Origin: Lycocorax pyrrhopterus obiensis
Taxonomy: Eukaryota; Chordata; Aves; Passeriformes; Paradisaeidae
Direction: 5' to 3'
Length of the DNA: 64,000 nucleotides
Assembly (NCBI GenBank): GCA_014706295.1
Contig: JACSVZ010000002.1
Coordinates: forward strand, 20,877,994-20,941,993
In this document: in pieces, positions 12,601 to 24,600 of the stretch
Layout of the letters: each line of letters begins with the position of its first letter
Numbering within the stretch: the first letter of the stretch is position 1
Notes under the pieces: generated by a model
The model's database searches: none
What the model was told of the DNA's origin: nothing
What the model saw: only the letters and a program-made list of their open reading frames with translations
Position numbers and translations under genes: made by a program

Positions 12601-15600
12601 AGGGAGAAGTAGTTTGTTCTGTCCAGTGAGTTTCATTAAGTAAATGTTCTTTTTCTTTCCTGTTGCAGTACAACAAGTAGTACACAGGAATGTAGAAATG
12701 TAAGCTTCTGGGAGATAGAGAGGAGGTACAACTTCTTTTATTCCAGATGCTGGCAAAGAGGATCTTTCAAGAGAGAACAGTTAGAAATATGTGGAGTTTT
12801 TTTGGCTCAGAAGACAAAATTTGACATCTTTTTGTCATGTGTTTGTGCAAAATTCAGGACACGTTTGAAGAAGAAGGCAATGAGTCAGTTATGTTCACTG
12901 TGGAAAGGGAATTGCTGCTATGCACAATGCAACTGAAAACTTGGCTTTTAAGTAAGCAGATGCATCAGTTTTCCTTGCTCATGTAGCCACAAAAATGCAT
13001 TTCTCAGATGTTTTAAAAATAACTTTAAGAAACTGCAGAGACACAACTCTTTCCTGAACCAGTGTGTGAATATTGTGGTTTCTGATCTAACTTCAGGCCT
13101 GAAATCCTCCTGGTTGTATCCTCAGCTCGGCAGAGGCACACAGATCAATGAAACCCAGCATTTTACCAGGAGCAGTCAGGCCCTCTCTCTATGCTTTGTC
13201 AATGCAATGCTTCTTCTCAGTTCTAGCATTCAGATAAAATCCTCTCACTACTGTCTAGGGAAAGACACTGCCTTAATTCCTAAGGGTTATTTTTTTTCCC
13301 CACATTCCATGGTTTGTGGTTTTTAACTCCAGGCAAGTCTGCGTTATATACAGGATATGTATGCAGAGGAAGAATAAACACTGCACGCTGTGTATTAGAG
13401 GTTTGATTATGGCAGGCTTCCAAGAGAGAAGAAAAGGTTGAATGGATGGATGTTTTTGGGTGTCTTTACCAGGTACTAATTTTAACAAGCGTTGCAGACT
13501 TAATACTCCATCACAAGATCCCACACAGCTAGCTAGTATTCACAGAATCACAGGCAAATGTTTAATTCATGAGTACAGCATTGACTATGTAGGGTATGTC
13601 AGGGGATTAAGCAGGAGTTTTGTCCCTTATTTCTTAGCTCTGAGGTTTATTTGAGACAGGTCATCTTTCTCTCAGCTGCTGTTTTCACTAGTGTGCTCAA
13701 AAGCCTTTGAATACTGGAGGCAGAAACATTTCATTGTGTTACATAGTCTAGTTAAAAATTTCTAATTCATTGGTGCTGCCTTGCACAGACTCGCTAGAAT
13801 GTGAGGCATTTTGAAGTAAAAGAAGACAATCTCAATAAAAAGTACATGTCTTCTAATCTGATGGCATTTATATAGTTTTTAGCATCCTGTCTCCATCTTC
13901 AAGTACTCCTATACATATTTTAATCCATTTTTTTCTCCAGCCGAGTCATAAATTATATCAAATGGTGTGCCTATGGCCGGGCAGGATGTTAATGCTGAAA
14001 CAGGAACTGAATGCAGCTGCTGTTGCTGCCCAGTAGCCCAAAGACTCTTCCTCTGTGGGTCAGGAAACCATGCTGGGAGCTCCAGCACTCCTCGCTTCTG
14101 GAACCAGGCACTTCTGAGATTGTCCCATGGCTCCAAACACAGCAGCAACAAATCACTTCTACTGGAGTGCTAGGAAGGATTAATGGGAGACTGAGACTGT
14201 GGCCATTCTTCTCTCTCTGTGCTTTCTCTTGTCAAAATTTTGAAGTTGCTTAAGTTGGTGCTAACTTCTCTGTCCTTCTCTTCCTGATTGTGAAACAGGA
14301 AGGAAACAAAATTATCAGCTGTAGGGGGGAAAAAAGAGAAGGAAGGCATTTGTGGTAAAATTAAAAGTGAAGTTTGTAAACCTGTCTTTACTTTCTTCCT
14401 CTTTTTTTTTCCTTTACCCTCTGCTTAATTATGTATATGTGTGTAATTCAGCACTCTAAAACTGTTACAAAACATAGATATAGGACTCTAATCCTTGATG
14501 CCAGGTACATGTATCTAAAAACCATAATCCTAGTGACCTTTTATCCAGAGTCATAGCTCTCACTGGTGCACCAGTTGCATGTTAGGGTCAGTTTAGAAAT
14601 GTTACTGAGGCAAGATGTAGGGTTTAACTGAATGAAAGCTACACAGGAACTCATGATAGCCCTTAACAGAAAACAACAAATGTATAGGAATATCTGGATT
14701 GTTAAAGGAGATTTGCTTCAATACCCAATACAAATGAAAGAAGATATTTGCTTGAGGCATTTCTGTTACAAGGGTCACAGCAGCTTCAACCTGAAACACA
14801 CATTTTTTTGGAAATTGCCACTTAAGATAGGCAATGCACAGTTTGTTTGCACTGCCCATAGCAGGATTATATCAGGATCAAAATATATGAAACATAGGAG
14901 AGAGAATGAAATAAAAGTCTTCTCAATACTCCCATTGAAAAAAAAATACTTCATTTGATCTTTTCATAACAGGTATTTGATGGTCCTAACAATGAAGCAC
15001 CACTTCTTAGGAGACTCTGTGGAACACAGCATCCCCCTCCTATCACATCCTCCAAGAATCTGATGTACATCCGACTGCACTCTGATGCAACCATCCAGCA
15101 CAGGGGCTTCAGTGCTCACTTCACTGAGGGTAATTTCATCATTTACATTAATGCATATTTATCTAATCACCACTTTGTATCAGACACAGTCTTTTAGCAC
15201 AGCTGATAAGGGAAAGTATCATTTCTACACAAGCAGCACAGCAGCGTCTATCCTTACCAGGAATGAATTTTTCCAAATTATAGATTAAAGAATTTAAAGT
15301 CTGAGGATCAACTTAGATTCTTCAATTGGGAAAAAATATTTTGTACTTTTTATAGCAAGGCATCTAGCATACATCAGCTACCTCTTATTCTTCCTCCCTA
15401 GAGGGTTAGCTGTCCATAACCGTCCTGAGAAAAATGTGCACCTGGCAGTTTCCACAGACCTAGTGACAAAATAACATTTTATGTGTCCATCCATGCGCAT
15501 GAATCTGAAAAGCTATAAAAGAATTCTGTGTGGTGCTGTTGATGAAGTCCATGGATTCAGGCTTGCACACACTGCCAAGCATCAACTATCCAATTTGTGG

Positions 15601-18600
15601 CAGACTAATTGGTATTTTACATGGTTTCCTTTTTAATGAAAAATGACACCAACTGGGCAGAATTTTTCGTGAAATTACATACTATTTGATAACTGGTGAT
15701 TTGCTTTCACTTTTTCTCAATAATTTTGGCAACAGTTTTTCCCCAAGATACAGACATTTAATTTTTGCAGAGAAAATCAGTTTCTCTTGTTTTCTTCTCA
15801 GGATTCTTTTCACCATAAATTATTGCTTTTCCCAGAAATGTTTCGTTCTTTGAAAATATTGCGAAAAATTATAAAGAAATGGAGGATTTTGTATCAACAA
15901 AAATCTCAGTTACTCAGTTACTGAGGTACTAGTTAGATAGGCTAATTAGGCATTTCTGGCTAGCAGCTGTGAGAGCCTAATCTGTTCAGTTTTCTCAGAA
16001 CACATTTACTGGATTTAGTACTGCACAAACCACGTCTGATGAGTGAGGGCTCCCTGCCTATGATGTTCGCAACCCAGCTTCCCTCTTCCTGAGAACACTC
16101 AGTTAAGCCCTATCTTTTGTTTCGTATTTTAGGCAGCACAGCACAATAAATGAATCTCACTCTTTGGTACTCACCTCCTCACCCTGCAGCTCAAAGCAGG
16201 TGTGTGTTAAACTGACCTGGGCAGTTTATGAGCAGCCACTGAGCTCAGAGATGAGGCATGGCAGCACTCAGCACTGTCAGCCAAAGTTCTGCAGTCAGTC
16301 AAGCTCTAGCGTATGTGCAACACCTCACACAATTGTAGTTCTGCTGACACAGCTCACAAGAGGATCCTGCCAATGCAGTGTGGTGCCAACCCTTTGTTCT
16401 GGAAGGTTGTGGACAGTTACTTAGGATGTTTTCCTTCCTAGCTGCCAACCTAGACAAATGACCAGAGAAATGGATGTATTGCACTACCCTGAAACCAAGT
16501 TACTTTGGCCTGAAGATTTCTATTCTGGGCTATGAGGAGATGAAAACTATCAGGTCTAAAGTGACTCTGGCTTCTTGCAGATGGTCAGCCAGGTGCAGCA
16601 TGGCTTGTGGATCCAGGTCAAGAAAGTGCTCCCAGCACTGGAAACTAATCCTTAAGTCTCTTCTTCTGATTAAATACTATTGAGAATTTTATCCTCATTT
16701 CACACTGATGTTCCATGTTACATTTTATGCATTCATTTTCACTACAGAATCTAAGCAAGGTGTTTTGTATATATAAATATTTATATATGTATCTATATCT
16801 TTGTGTTTCATTCTAAAGCATGTGGAAGTTTCATAGAGTCAGATTCAGTTGGGGCAGCAATTTCCTCTCCTCTGTATCCTGCCAACTACCCAGACAATCA
16901 GAACTGCAGCTGGATTATTCAGGCTCAGGAACCATGTAAGTAAAAACATCTTTTATAGTTAGCTGGGATGACTAACATCCTCATCTTCTTTTCTGCAATA
17001 ACAATGCAAAATTCCTCCTTTATTTCTTTAGGAAGCTCTGCATCCTGGTAGTTGATGAGTGTGGCTCTCCCAATCTGTCACAAGTCAGATTTCACTGCAA
17101 AAGATTTAGTACATAGTGAGGAAAACAATTTGCAACTCTGTCATCTTACTCAATTTACTGTGACCCAAGTGTTAGAATGATAAGTGAGGTGTAGAATGCT
17201 ATGTGATGTTGGATTCATTTGTGAGAAAATCTGAGAGTTTACATGTAATTAAAGCACTTGTATTTAGCTGAACTTATTTTGGTCTGGAGTTTTCAAACTA
17301 GAGTTGCATTACATGAAATCTATGCTGCTAACATTAAAAAATAGATTGAATAATGAGAAAAGGTACACAGAAATTTCAATTTCAAATACAAACAAAAATA
17401 CATAAATAAACTGGTGTTATAGGCATAGATACACTGTCAGCTATTCATAATTTTACACAGATTTATGATTGATCATAGAACACCAAATATTTTCCGTCAG
17501 ATACTGGTACTACCTTTAATACCCTCTATTACCTTTACATTGTATAAGATTCCTAAAAAAATTTGTATGTGTTAAATCCTATAATAGTGTTCTGGTATCT
17601 TAATTTTAAATAGCAACTATTCTACTTCAGCTGTACATCCTATATTTAGCTGTTGTTGTTACAATCATAGAATGTTTCAATCATATTTATAAGTTTATTT
17701 TTCTAGTTTATAAAACAAATATCAATTTGCCAAGAAAACACCAAAACAAAAATCAGGGGATGAGCAATACATTTTTTTAGCATAGTTACTTATACAAATA
17801 GGACGTCCATGAACAGGACATCTTCAAAGCTCTTCCTCACCTATACAACGTTTATTTTTAAAGACAAACTTCCCTGGATTCATATTGAAAATTCATATAT
17901 GACTGCTGTCTCCTGAATTACAAGAGTATGAGAGACCATAAAAGTGCTGTTTAAGAAGCAGTAACCTCCTCCACTTACCAGCAGGACCAACCCATGCCTC
18001 GTGTTACAGCTCCACATGGCTTCATTACGCCGTCGCACAGCATTACGTACATAAATAGCATACATACATTGCATTGCATATCCCATAGATTTAGCCAATG
18101 GCAGGCCACAGCTGAGTTCCTGCTCTGCTTTACTGGGAAGGCCAACAAGTCTCCTGCTCTGGCCACCCACTGTGTTTTTCCTTTTTGCTGTGTATCCTGA
18201 GGACCTGCATTGATAGCTGTAATTGATTGCCCAGACAGGACACAAAGGAGCGTGGAACACGCGTATGCAGCTGAGCCAGTCAGCGGCACCCTGCTGAACG
18301 CAGCGCCGGCTCCACGTCTGTCATTTCAGCTTATGAGAGCCAATTAAGTGGGGCCCAGTGAGAAGCAAAATATTTGTGTCAAATTCAGCTTGGTCAATGT
18401 GGGAGAAAACTAAGTTGTCGTCTAAATCATGAGACTCTTTCTGACCCGCTCAAACTGCATGGGAGCCCTAAGGCCAGTAGTAACTACTGTCCCAGACTGG
18501 TGTCAAGGACAGCTTCTCTTCTGCCAGCTGTGACTTCACCTTTGTTTGTATCAGAGAAGCAAGAGTAGTAAGAGAGTCAAAAATACCCTGAACCAGAAAT

Positions 18601-21600
18601 CCTCTTTTTCATGATATAGCCTGCAGTCCAGGAGTGTGGAAAATCCAATTCTGTACAAGTATAGCTGAGGGTAGTTAATGATCCTTTGACCAGTCCAATT
18701 GATGAATATGGAATGTTGCAATATGATGAAAGAAGCGGCTCTTTCTAAGCCTGGAGCAGGGCAGCAGCAGTTCACATTTGTCCAGATCTATGGTATAGAT
18801 CGCAAAGGGACAGCAGGTCATGAGTGTGTAGAAATAAGTTTTGTTTCTGAATGTCTGTAGATTTTCCAAGTTGTATTTGCTAATGTTTTCAGTATATAAT
18901 AAGTTGTCCAGATACAAGGAAACTTAGATCCATGTGTATGTGTTAAATTCTGTCCTTCCAATGTTGATTGTACTAGAAAGTACTGAAAGGTGAAGACATT
19001 TACCAGGACCTTTGCAGTAAAGGTTAATGCACTTCCATCAAATTCATTCAACATACAATGAAAAAAAACTACTTCGGATGTTATGCTTTATGGGGACTGA
19101 TTGACTTCAGGGGTAAAAAAGAACATTTGTTTACATGTAATTATTTCTCTGTGAAATTACTAACTTCTTTCTAAATTTTTACTCTTCGCTGTTGGCAGTC
19201 AACCACGTCACACTTTCATTCACTGATTTTGATGTTGAAAACGATAGACAAAACTGTGCAACGGATTTTGTGGAGATTTTGGATGGGAATAACTACGAGG
19301 CTCCTCTTCAAGGTATTGTACCTTTTCCTCGTGTATTTCGTGTATATAAAACTACACCCAAGGTAAGCAGGAGAAGGTTTTCTGTGCATGGCCTCCTGCT
19401 TAATGGATTTTCTTTGATAACAGAATCTCCTTGGCCTCTCTGGCCAGAGGAAACTGAGAATGGAGAATAAGTCTTCAGTGGGAATGGCAGAGTCCTCCCA
19501 GGCTCTGACTATGCTCCTACTAACCTGCAGTTTGGTGTTGTCTCCAGCTGCCTTTTCCTTCCTCCTCAGCTGAACAATATTGGGAACCAAACAATTCAAT
19601 TTAAACTGAATTCCCAGTTTTTGTATAGTCAACTATACAAAAACATGTAACTCACAAGCACAGCAAATAACTGCAGTCCATGCTAAACACAGGTAAGGAA
19701 GCTGCAGATTTCTGGGAGCAGAGAATGGTTTTTCCTCAAGCTATGGAAAGCCTAATTTTTCTGCTCTTTCTTGAGTTTTTATAGCTTTCTTCTGACATCT
19801 TTAGACAGAACCATCTTCTTCAAGTGCCAGGAGCAGCCTGAAGCAGCAAAATTCAGAGCCCTGAACACAGGGTGGTCCCAGCTCTCCTCGTATCCTCAGG
19901 ATTGCCTCTAATTCCTTTCTGGAAAATTCAGAATATCCATGTCTTATTATGTTCTCCCTTACTCTACTTTTGTACGTGCTCCTTTGTGGGGAGTGGGGCT
20001 GCAGTCAATTTAAATGGTTTGTAACTAAGAGCAGAATTCATTTTTTGGTCTCCTGTCCTTGGCTTTCACTTGACTAAAGGACTTTTCAGTACTTAAAGGG
20101 GACGTGTAAGAAAGATGGGGAAAATATTTTAGAAGGGCCTATTGAGATTGTCATGGTTTTAAGGTAAAAGAAGGTAGATTTAAACTAGGTATAAGGAAAA
20201 ATTTTTTACAATGAAGGTGGTGAAAAACTGCAACAAGTTGTCCACAGAATCAGTAGATGCCCTGGAAACATTCAAGGTCAGGCTGGATGAGGTTCTGAGC
20301 AACCAGATCTAGTTGAAGATGTCCCTGCTCATTGCAGGGGGGTTGGACTAGATGACTTTTAAAGGTTCCTTCCAGCCCAAAGTATTTCATGATTCTATGA
20401 CACTAGCTGCTCTCTCTCTTATTACTGTCAGATGCCTTTTTGCTAGATCACGATTCCTGTTTCTAATCCCCGTATTACAATCCATTACAGCAGAACTGGT
20501 CTGTTATTTTTCACTTGTTTTTTTTTCATCAGAAACCAGTTGAGTGAAATGGAAACCACTGTCAGATATATTTGATAAGTTTTTGGGGGGGTTATTTCCA
20601 ATTAGGCAGCAATTTCTCTTTTTTTTTCATTTTCATTGAGGGAACTCAATGACAGAATAACCAGTGACGAGGGTGTCGGAGAGCAGGAAGTCCTTTTTCT
20701 ATTAAAAAAAATTGCCACAAGAGTTGAGTTTTGTGCAAATGAAATGGAGTATTTCATTTTTATGTAGATTGAATTGACAACTGCAATTGTAAGCAACAAA
20801 TGCTACTCCTGCTTGTTGTCAGGCATTAACTCCAAATGTTAAATTAGCGGTCGTAATTACATGCCGAGCACTCATTTTTTTTCCCCTCTCTGGCTTGCTC
20901 TCTTTCAGGCCGTTACTGTGGCACTGCTATGCCATATCCTATCACTTCTTTTGGTAACGCCTTGGTAGTGAACTTCATCTCCAACAACAACATTACTGCC
21001 AGGGGCTTCCATGCCACCTATGCTGCATCATCATCATGTAAGTCCATGCAACAGGTGCTACTTCCTTATGCCTCTGACTTTTAAGAAAAAGAACAAATCC
21101 TTTACCTCTTTTTCTCTCTGCCATTCAGTTTTTTACCCTTCCCTGTTGCCCTTCCTCTTTTTGGCTGAAGTCTCAGCAAGTACATCAACAAGCAAAGAAC
21201 AAAGAGACAAGGAGAAATGCTTTCTTGATTAGCAAATGCTCTGGCTCTGTCAAGCTTTTTTGTTGGTTTTTTTTATGCCATCCTTTCAAGCCTCTACTGT
21301 CTCTTTCTCATTGCAGCCTGTGGGGGTACTTTCCACATGGACAGAGGAGCTTTCAACAGCCCTGGCTATCCCGAGCCATATCCTCTCAACAGCGAGTGTG
21401 TCTGGACAATCCTCAGCTCCCCTGGCAACCGGCTCCAGCTGTCCTTCATGTAAATGCATTGCCAGGGGTTATTATTCAGCCTTTAACAGACCTGAAGGAA
21501 GGATGTTCTGTGTTTATTAGGAAATGTAATTACTGAATGATAAAGCTGAAACATATTTTTAGAGTAACTTGGAAAGAGAACACAGCAGGGGTTAGTGGCA

Positions 21601-24600
21601 GCTTGCAATCAGTGTTTCCCTGTCTTAGTCATTGCATATATTAAGGCATACACGGCATTATATAAATAGGTGGTTTATTATTTGAGCAGCATGGGATGCT
21701 GAAGAAGCCAGTTCTCACTCACTTATAAACAAGAAGAAGAAATTTAGCATCACTCTGTCTTTTCTTTAGAAAGGAAATTCTTTACATTTACAATGTAAAG
21801 ATTCGTTTTAGTGTTTATTATATAGGTGATTAATATAAAGGGCCTAGGTGTTCTACACATTGTAGGGTTATACCTCCGGAGGGATCTTGACACACTTCAG
21901 AGGTGGGCTGATGCAAACCTCATGAAATTCAACAAAGTCAAGTGCCAGATCTTATACCTGGGTCGGGGCAATCCCAGATACACCCACAGGTTGGGCAGAG
22001 AAGTGATTTAGAGCAGCCCTATAGAGGAAGACTTGGGGGTGATGGTTGATGAAAAAAAACTCCACAAGAGCCAGAAACGTGCACTTGCAGCCCAGAAAGC
22101 CAAAGGAATCCTGGGCTGCATCCAAAGGAGTGTGGCCAGCAGGTCGAGGGAGGATTCTGCCCCTCTACTATGCTCTCATGAGACCCCACCTGGAATATGC
22201 ATATGGTCGTGTTGCCCCCAGTGTAAGAAAGACATGGAAGCCACAAAGTTGAAAAGGGGACTGGAGCACCTCCCTAGTGAAGACAGGCAGAGAAGGTTTG
22301 GGCTGTTCAGGCTAGAGAAGAGAAGGCTGTGTGGAGAGCTCATGGCAACCTTCCAGTATCTGAAGGGGGCATACAGGAAAGATGGAGAAGGACCCTTCAT
22401 CAAGAACTGTAGTGACAGGACAAGGGGCAGTAGCTTCAAACTGAAAAAGGACAGGTTTAGATTAGATGTTAGAAAGAAATTCTTTACTGTGACAGTGATG
22501 GGGCACTGGAACAGGCTGCCCAGAGAAGTTGTGGATGCCCCAAACCTGGCAGTGTTCATGGCCAGACTGGATGGGGCTCTGGGCAATCTGGTCTAGTGGA
22601 AGGTGTCCCTGTCCACGGCAAGGGGTTTGGAACTACTTGAACTTTAAGGTCCCTTCCAACTCAAAACATTCTATGGTTCTATTCTGGGATTCTAAAATTG
22701 ATATTAAACTCTTCAAAAGGTCTCCAACAGTTAAAGCAGAGGATCTACAACAGGAATCAGGAGAATATGTGATTGAATTTTGTTTTCCCTTCAGCAAACT
22801 AACTTTCCTTTGAACACTTCTGACAGGAAGGTCATGTGGAGAATAATGTGGAGTCTTTTACCAGGGCTTTTAGATCATTCTTTACCCATGAGGTAGATTT
22901 CTGAGCCTCTCCATTTCCAGGCATCAAACAGTGGCTGCTGCCAAGAAAGAGAGCACTGACCTTTAGCAAAGCTTACCAAGAATGAGCAAGAAAAGAAAAC
23001 TAACTCTAAAACCTGCATTTGGAGTTAATCAGAACAAAAGGAAAATTTTTCTGGTAACATACTGACTGCATAAAGCACAACTTGTTAGGCATGTACTGAT
23101 TCACTAATGCAATGAAAAGGACATTGTATTCCTCCTCTACTCACTGAAGCAGAGAAAAAGTATTACAGTCTAAAAACATTTTCCAAAATGTTTTCCAAAA
23201 GCCTGAAAACATTTTTCAAAATGCTACCAAATAAACAATAGCTTTTCAGAAGCAGACCAAAATTCTAATTTTCCACAGAAACTTTCCACGGAACATACAA
23301 TTCACTTATATAAAGTGACACTGAGTAGATGTTAATTCTTTTTCTTCAGTTACACATAGCTGAAAGGCAAGCTGAAAATACTGGAAAGCATGGAGTAATT
23401 GCATTAGAAAGCAGTATTTGTTTTATATCATTTAATATTAGGGGGTTATAAAATTTTGTTGCCACAAGTAATTCATTTTCTTCAGCTCAGTCTGAACTGA
23501 AATGTCTGTCTTGTAATGTGTGGGTTAGCTTTAAATTGTTCTGAAATATATCCAGATGAGTGGTTGGGACCATTTCACAGCATGGTATGCTGAACACATA
23601 TGTCTACATTCAAATCTGAAAGGGAGAAGTTGATACCAGAAAATCAGAAAGCACAAATATTTAAGGCACTGGTTATTAGAGTCACTCTCTGGAATCTTTG
23701 CTATATATTCATAGTCTGCTTCTAAAAACCATGTTGGTTTGCATTAAAGCATTTCACTTAGAATTACAGATAATGATTTTTAGAATATATTTAGCGTTCA
23801 TCTTGGTGCAATAATTAAAAATTTATCATTTGATTACTATATCCCCTTCCTTTTCTATGTTAAAAGGTAGTTTAGAAGAGTTGATAACAATCCTCGTTAT
23901 TATTTTGCACACCCAGATATGTGAAACTCAGAGAGGCCACAGAAACCATAATATTTTATAATTCTGGAGAAACTGCTAAGGGATTTCTGAGCTCTGAGGT
24001 GTTAACTACAACTAAATCAGCAAATGTTTTCTCACCACAGAGTGTGCTGAAATAATACACACATGAAGGGGCTAAAATATTCTCTGCACCCAACACTCAC
24101 TGGATTTACATTAAAAATCTGGATTATATCTCAGGGCTTTCTGTGTTTCATGGTTGTTCTTGGAGAACCAAGAAATTTTACAAGGGTTTGAGAACTCTTT
24201 AAAATGAGTAACTCTGCACACTGAAGCTCTGTTATAAAATAATGGGCTGGAAAGAGAGACCCATGTATTGGTGTCCTTGGCAGGTGATGAGTGTTTTGTT
24301 GCTGCCTTTTTCTTAACTCTTACAGCAGGATACCAGTTACAGTGGGATTCATGGCCTTGCAGGCCACATTCTAAACTATGTGCCAGTCATGTGCATGCTA
24401 ATGCTCTTCTACTACTATTGAAACAGAGCATTTCAGGTGGAGAATAGTAGTGGCTGCACCAAAGATTACCTGGAGATTCGTGAAGGGAATGATACAGGCA
24501 CGCTGGCAGGACGATTCTGTGGGAATGCCTTGCCTTCAAATTACACATCAACTGTTGGACATATCCTGTGGGTCAAATTTGTCTCGGACGGTTCAGGCAC

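Noticed and set aside
13538..13560. CACAGAATCACAG word resembling a CR1 end
   Set aside because: No further CR1 match on either side.
17660..17690. AATCATAGAATG word resembling the start of an antisense CR1 tail
   Set aside because: Too short. The sequence after it does not follow the CR1 consensus.
17880..18289. Overlapping minus-strand open frames of 126 and 104 codons
   Set aside because: Two different frames over the same bases, no recognisable product. GC rise explains the open frames.
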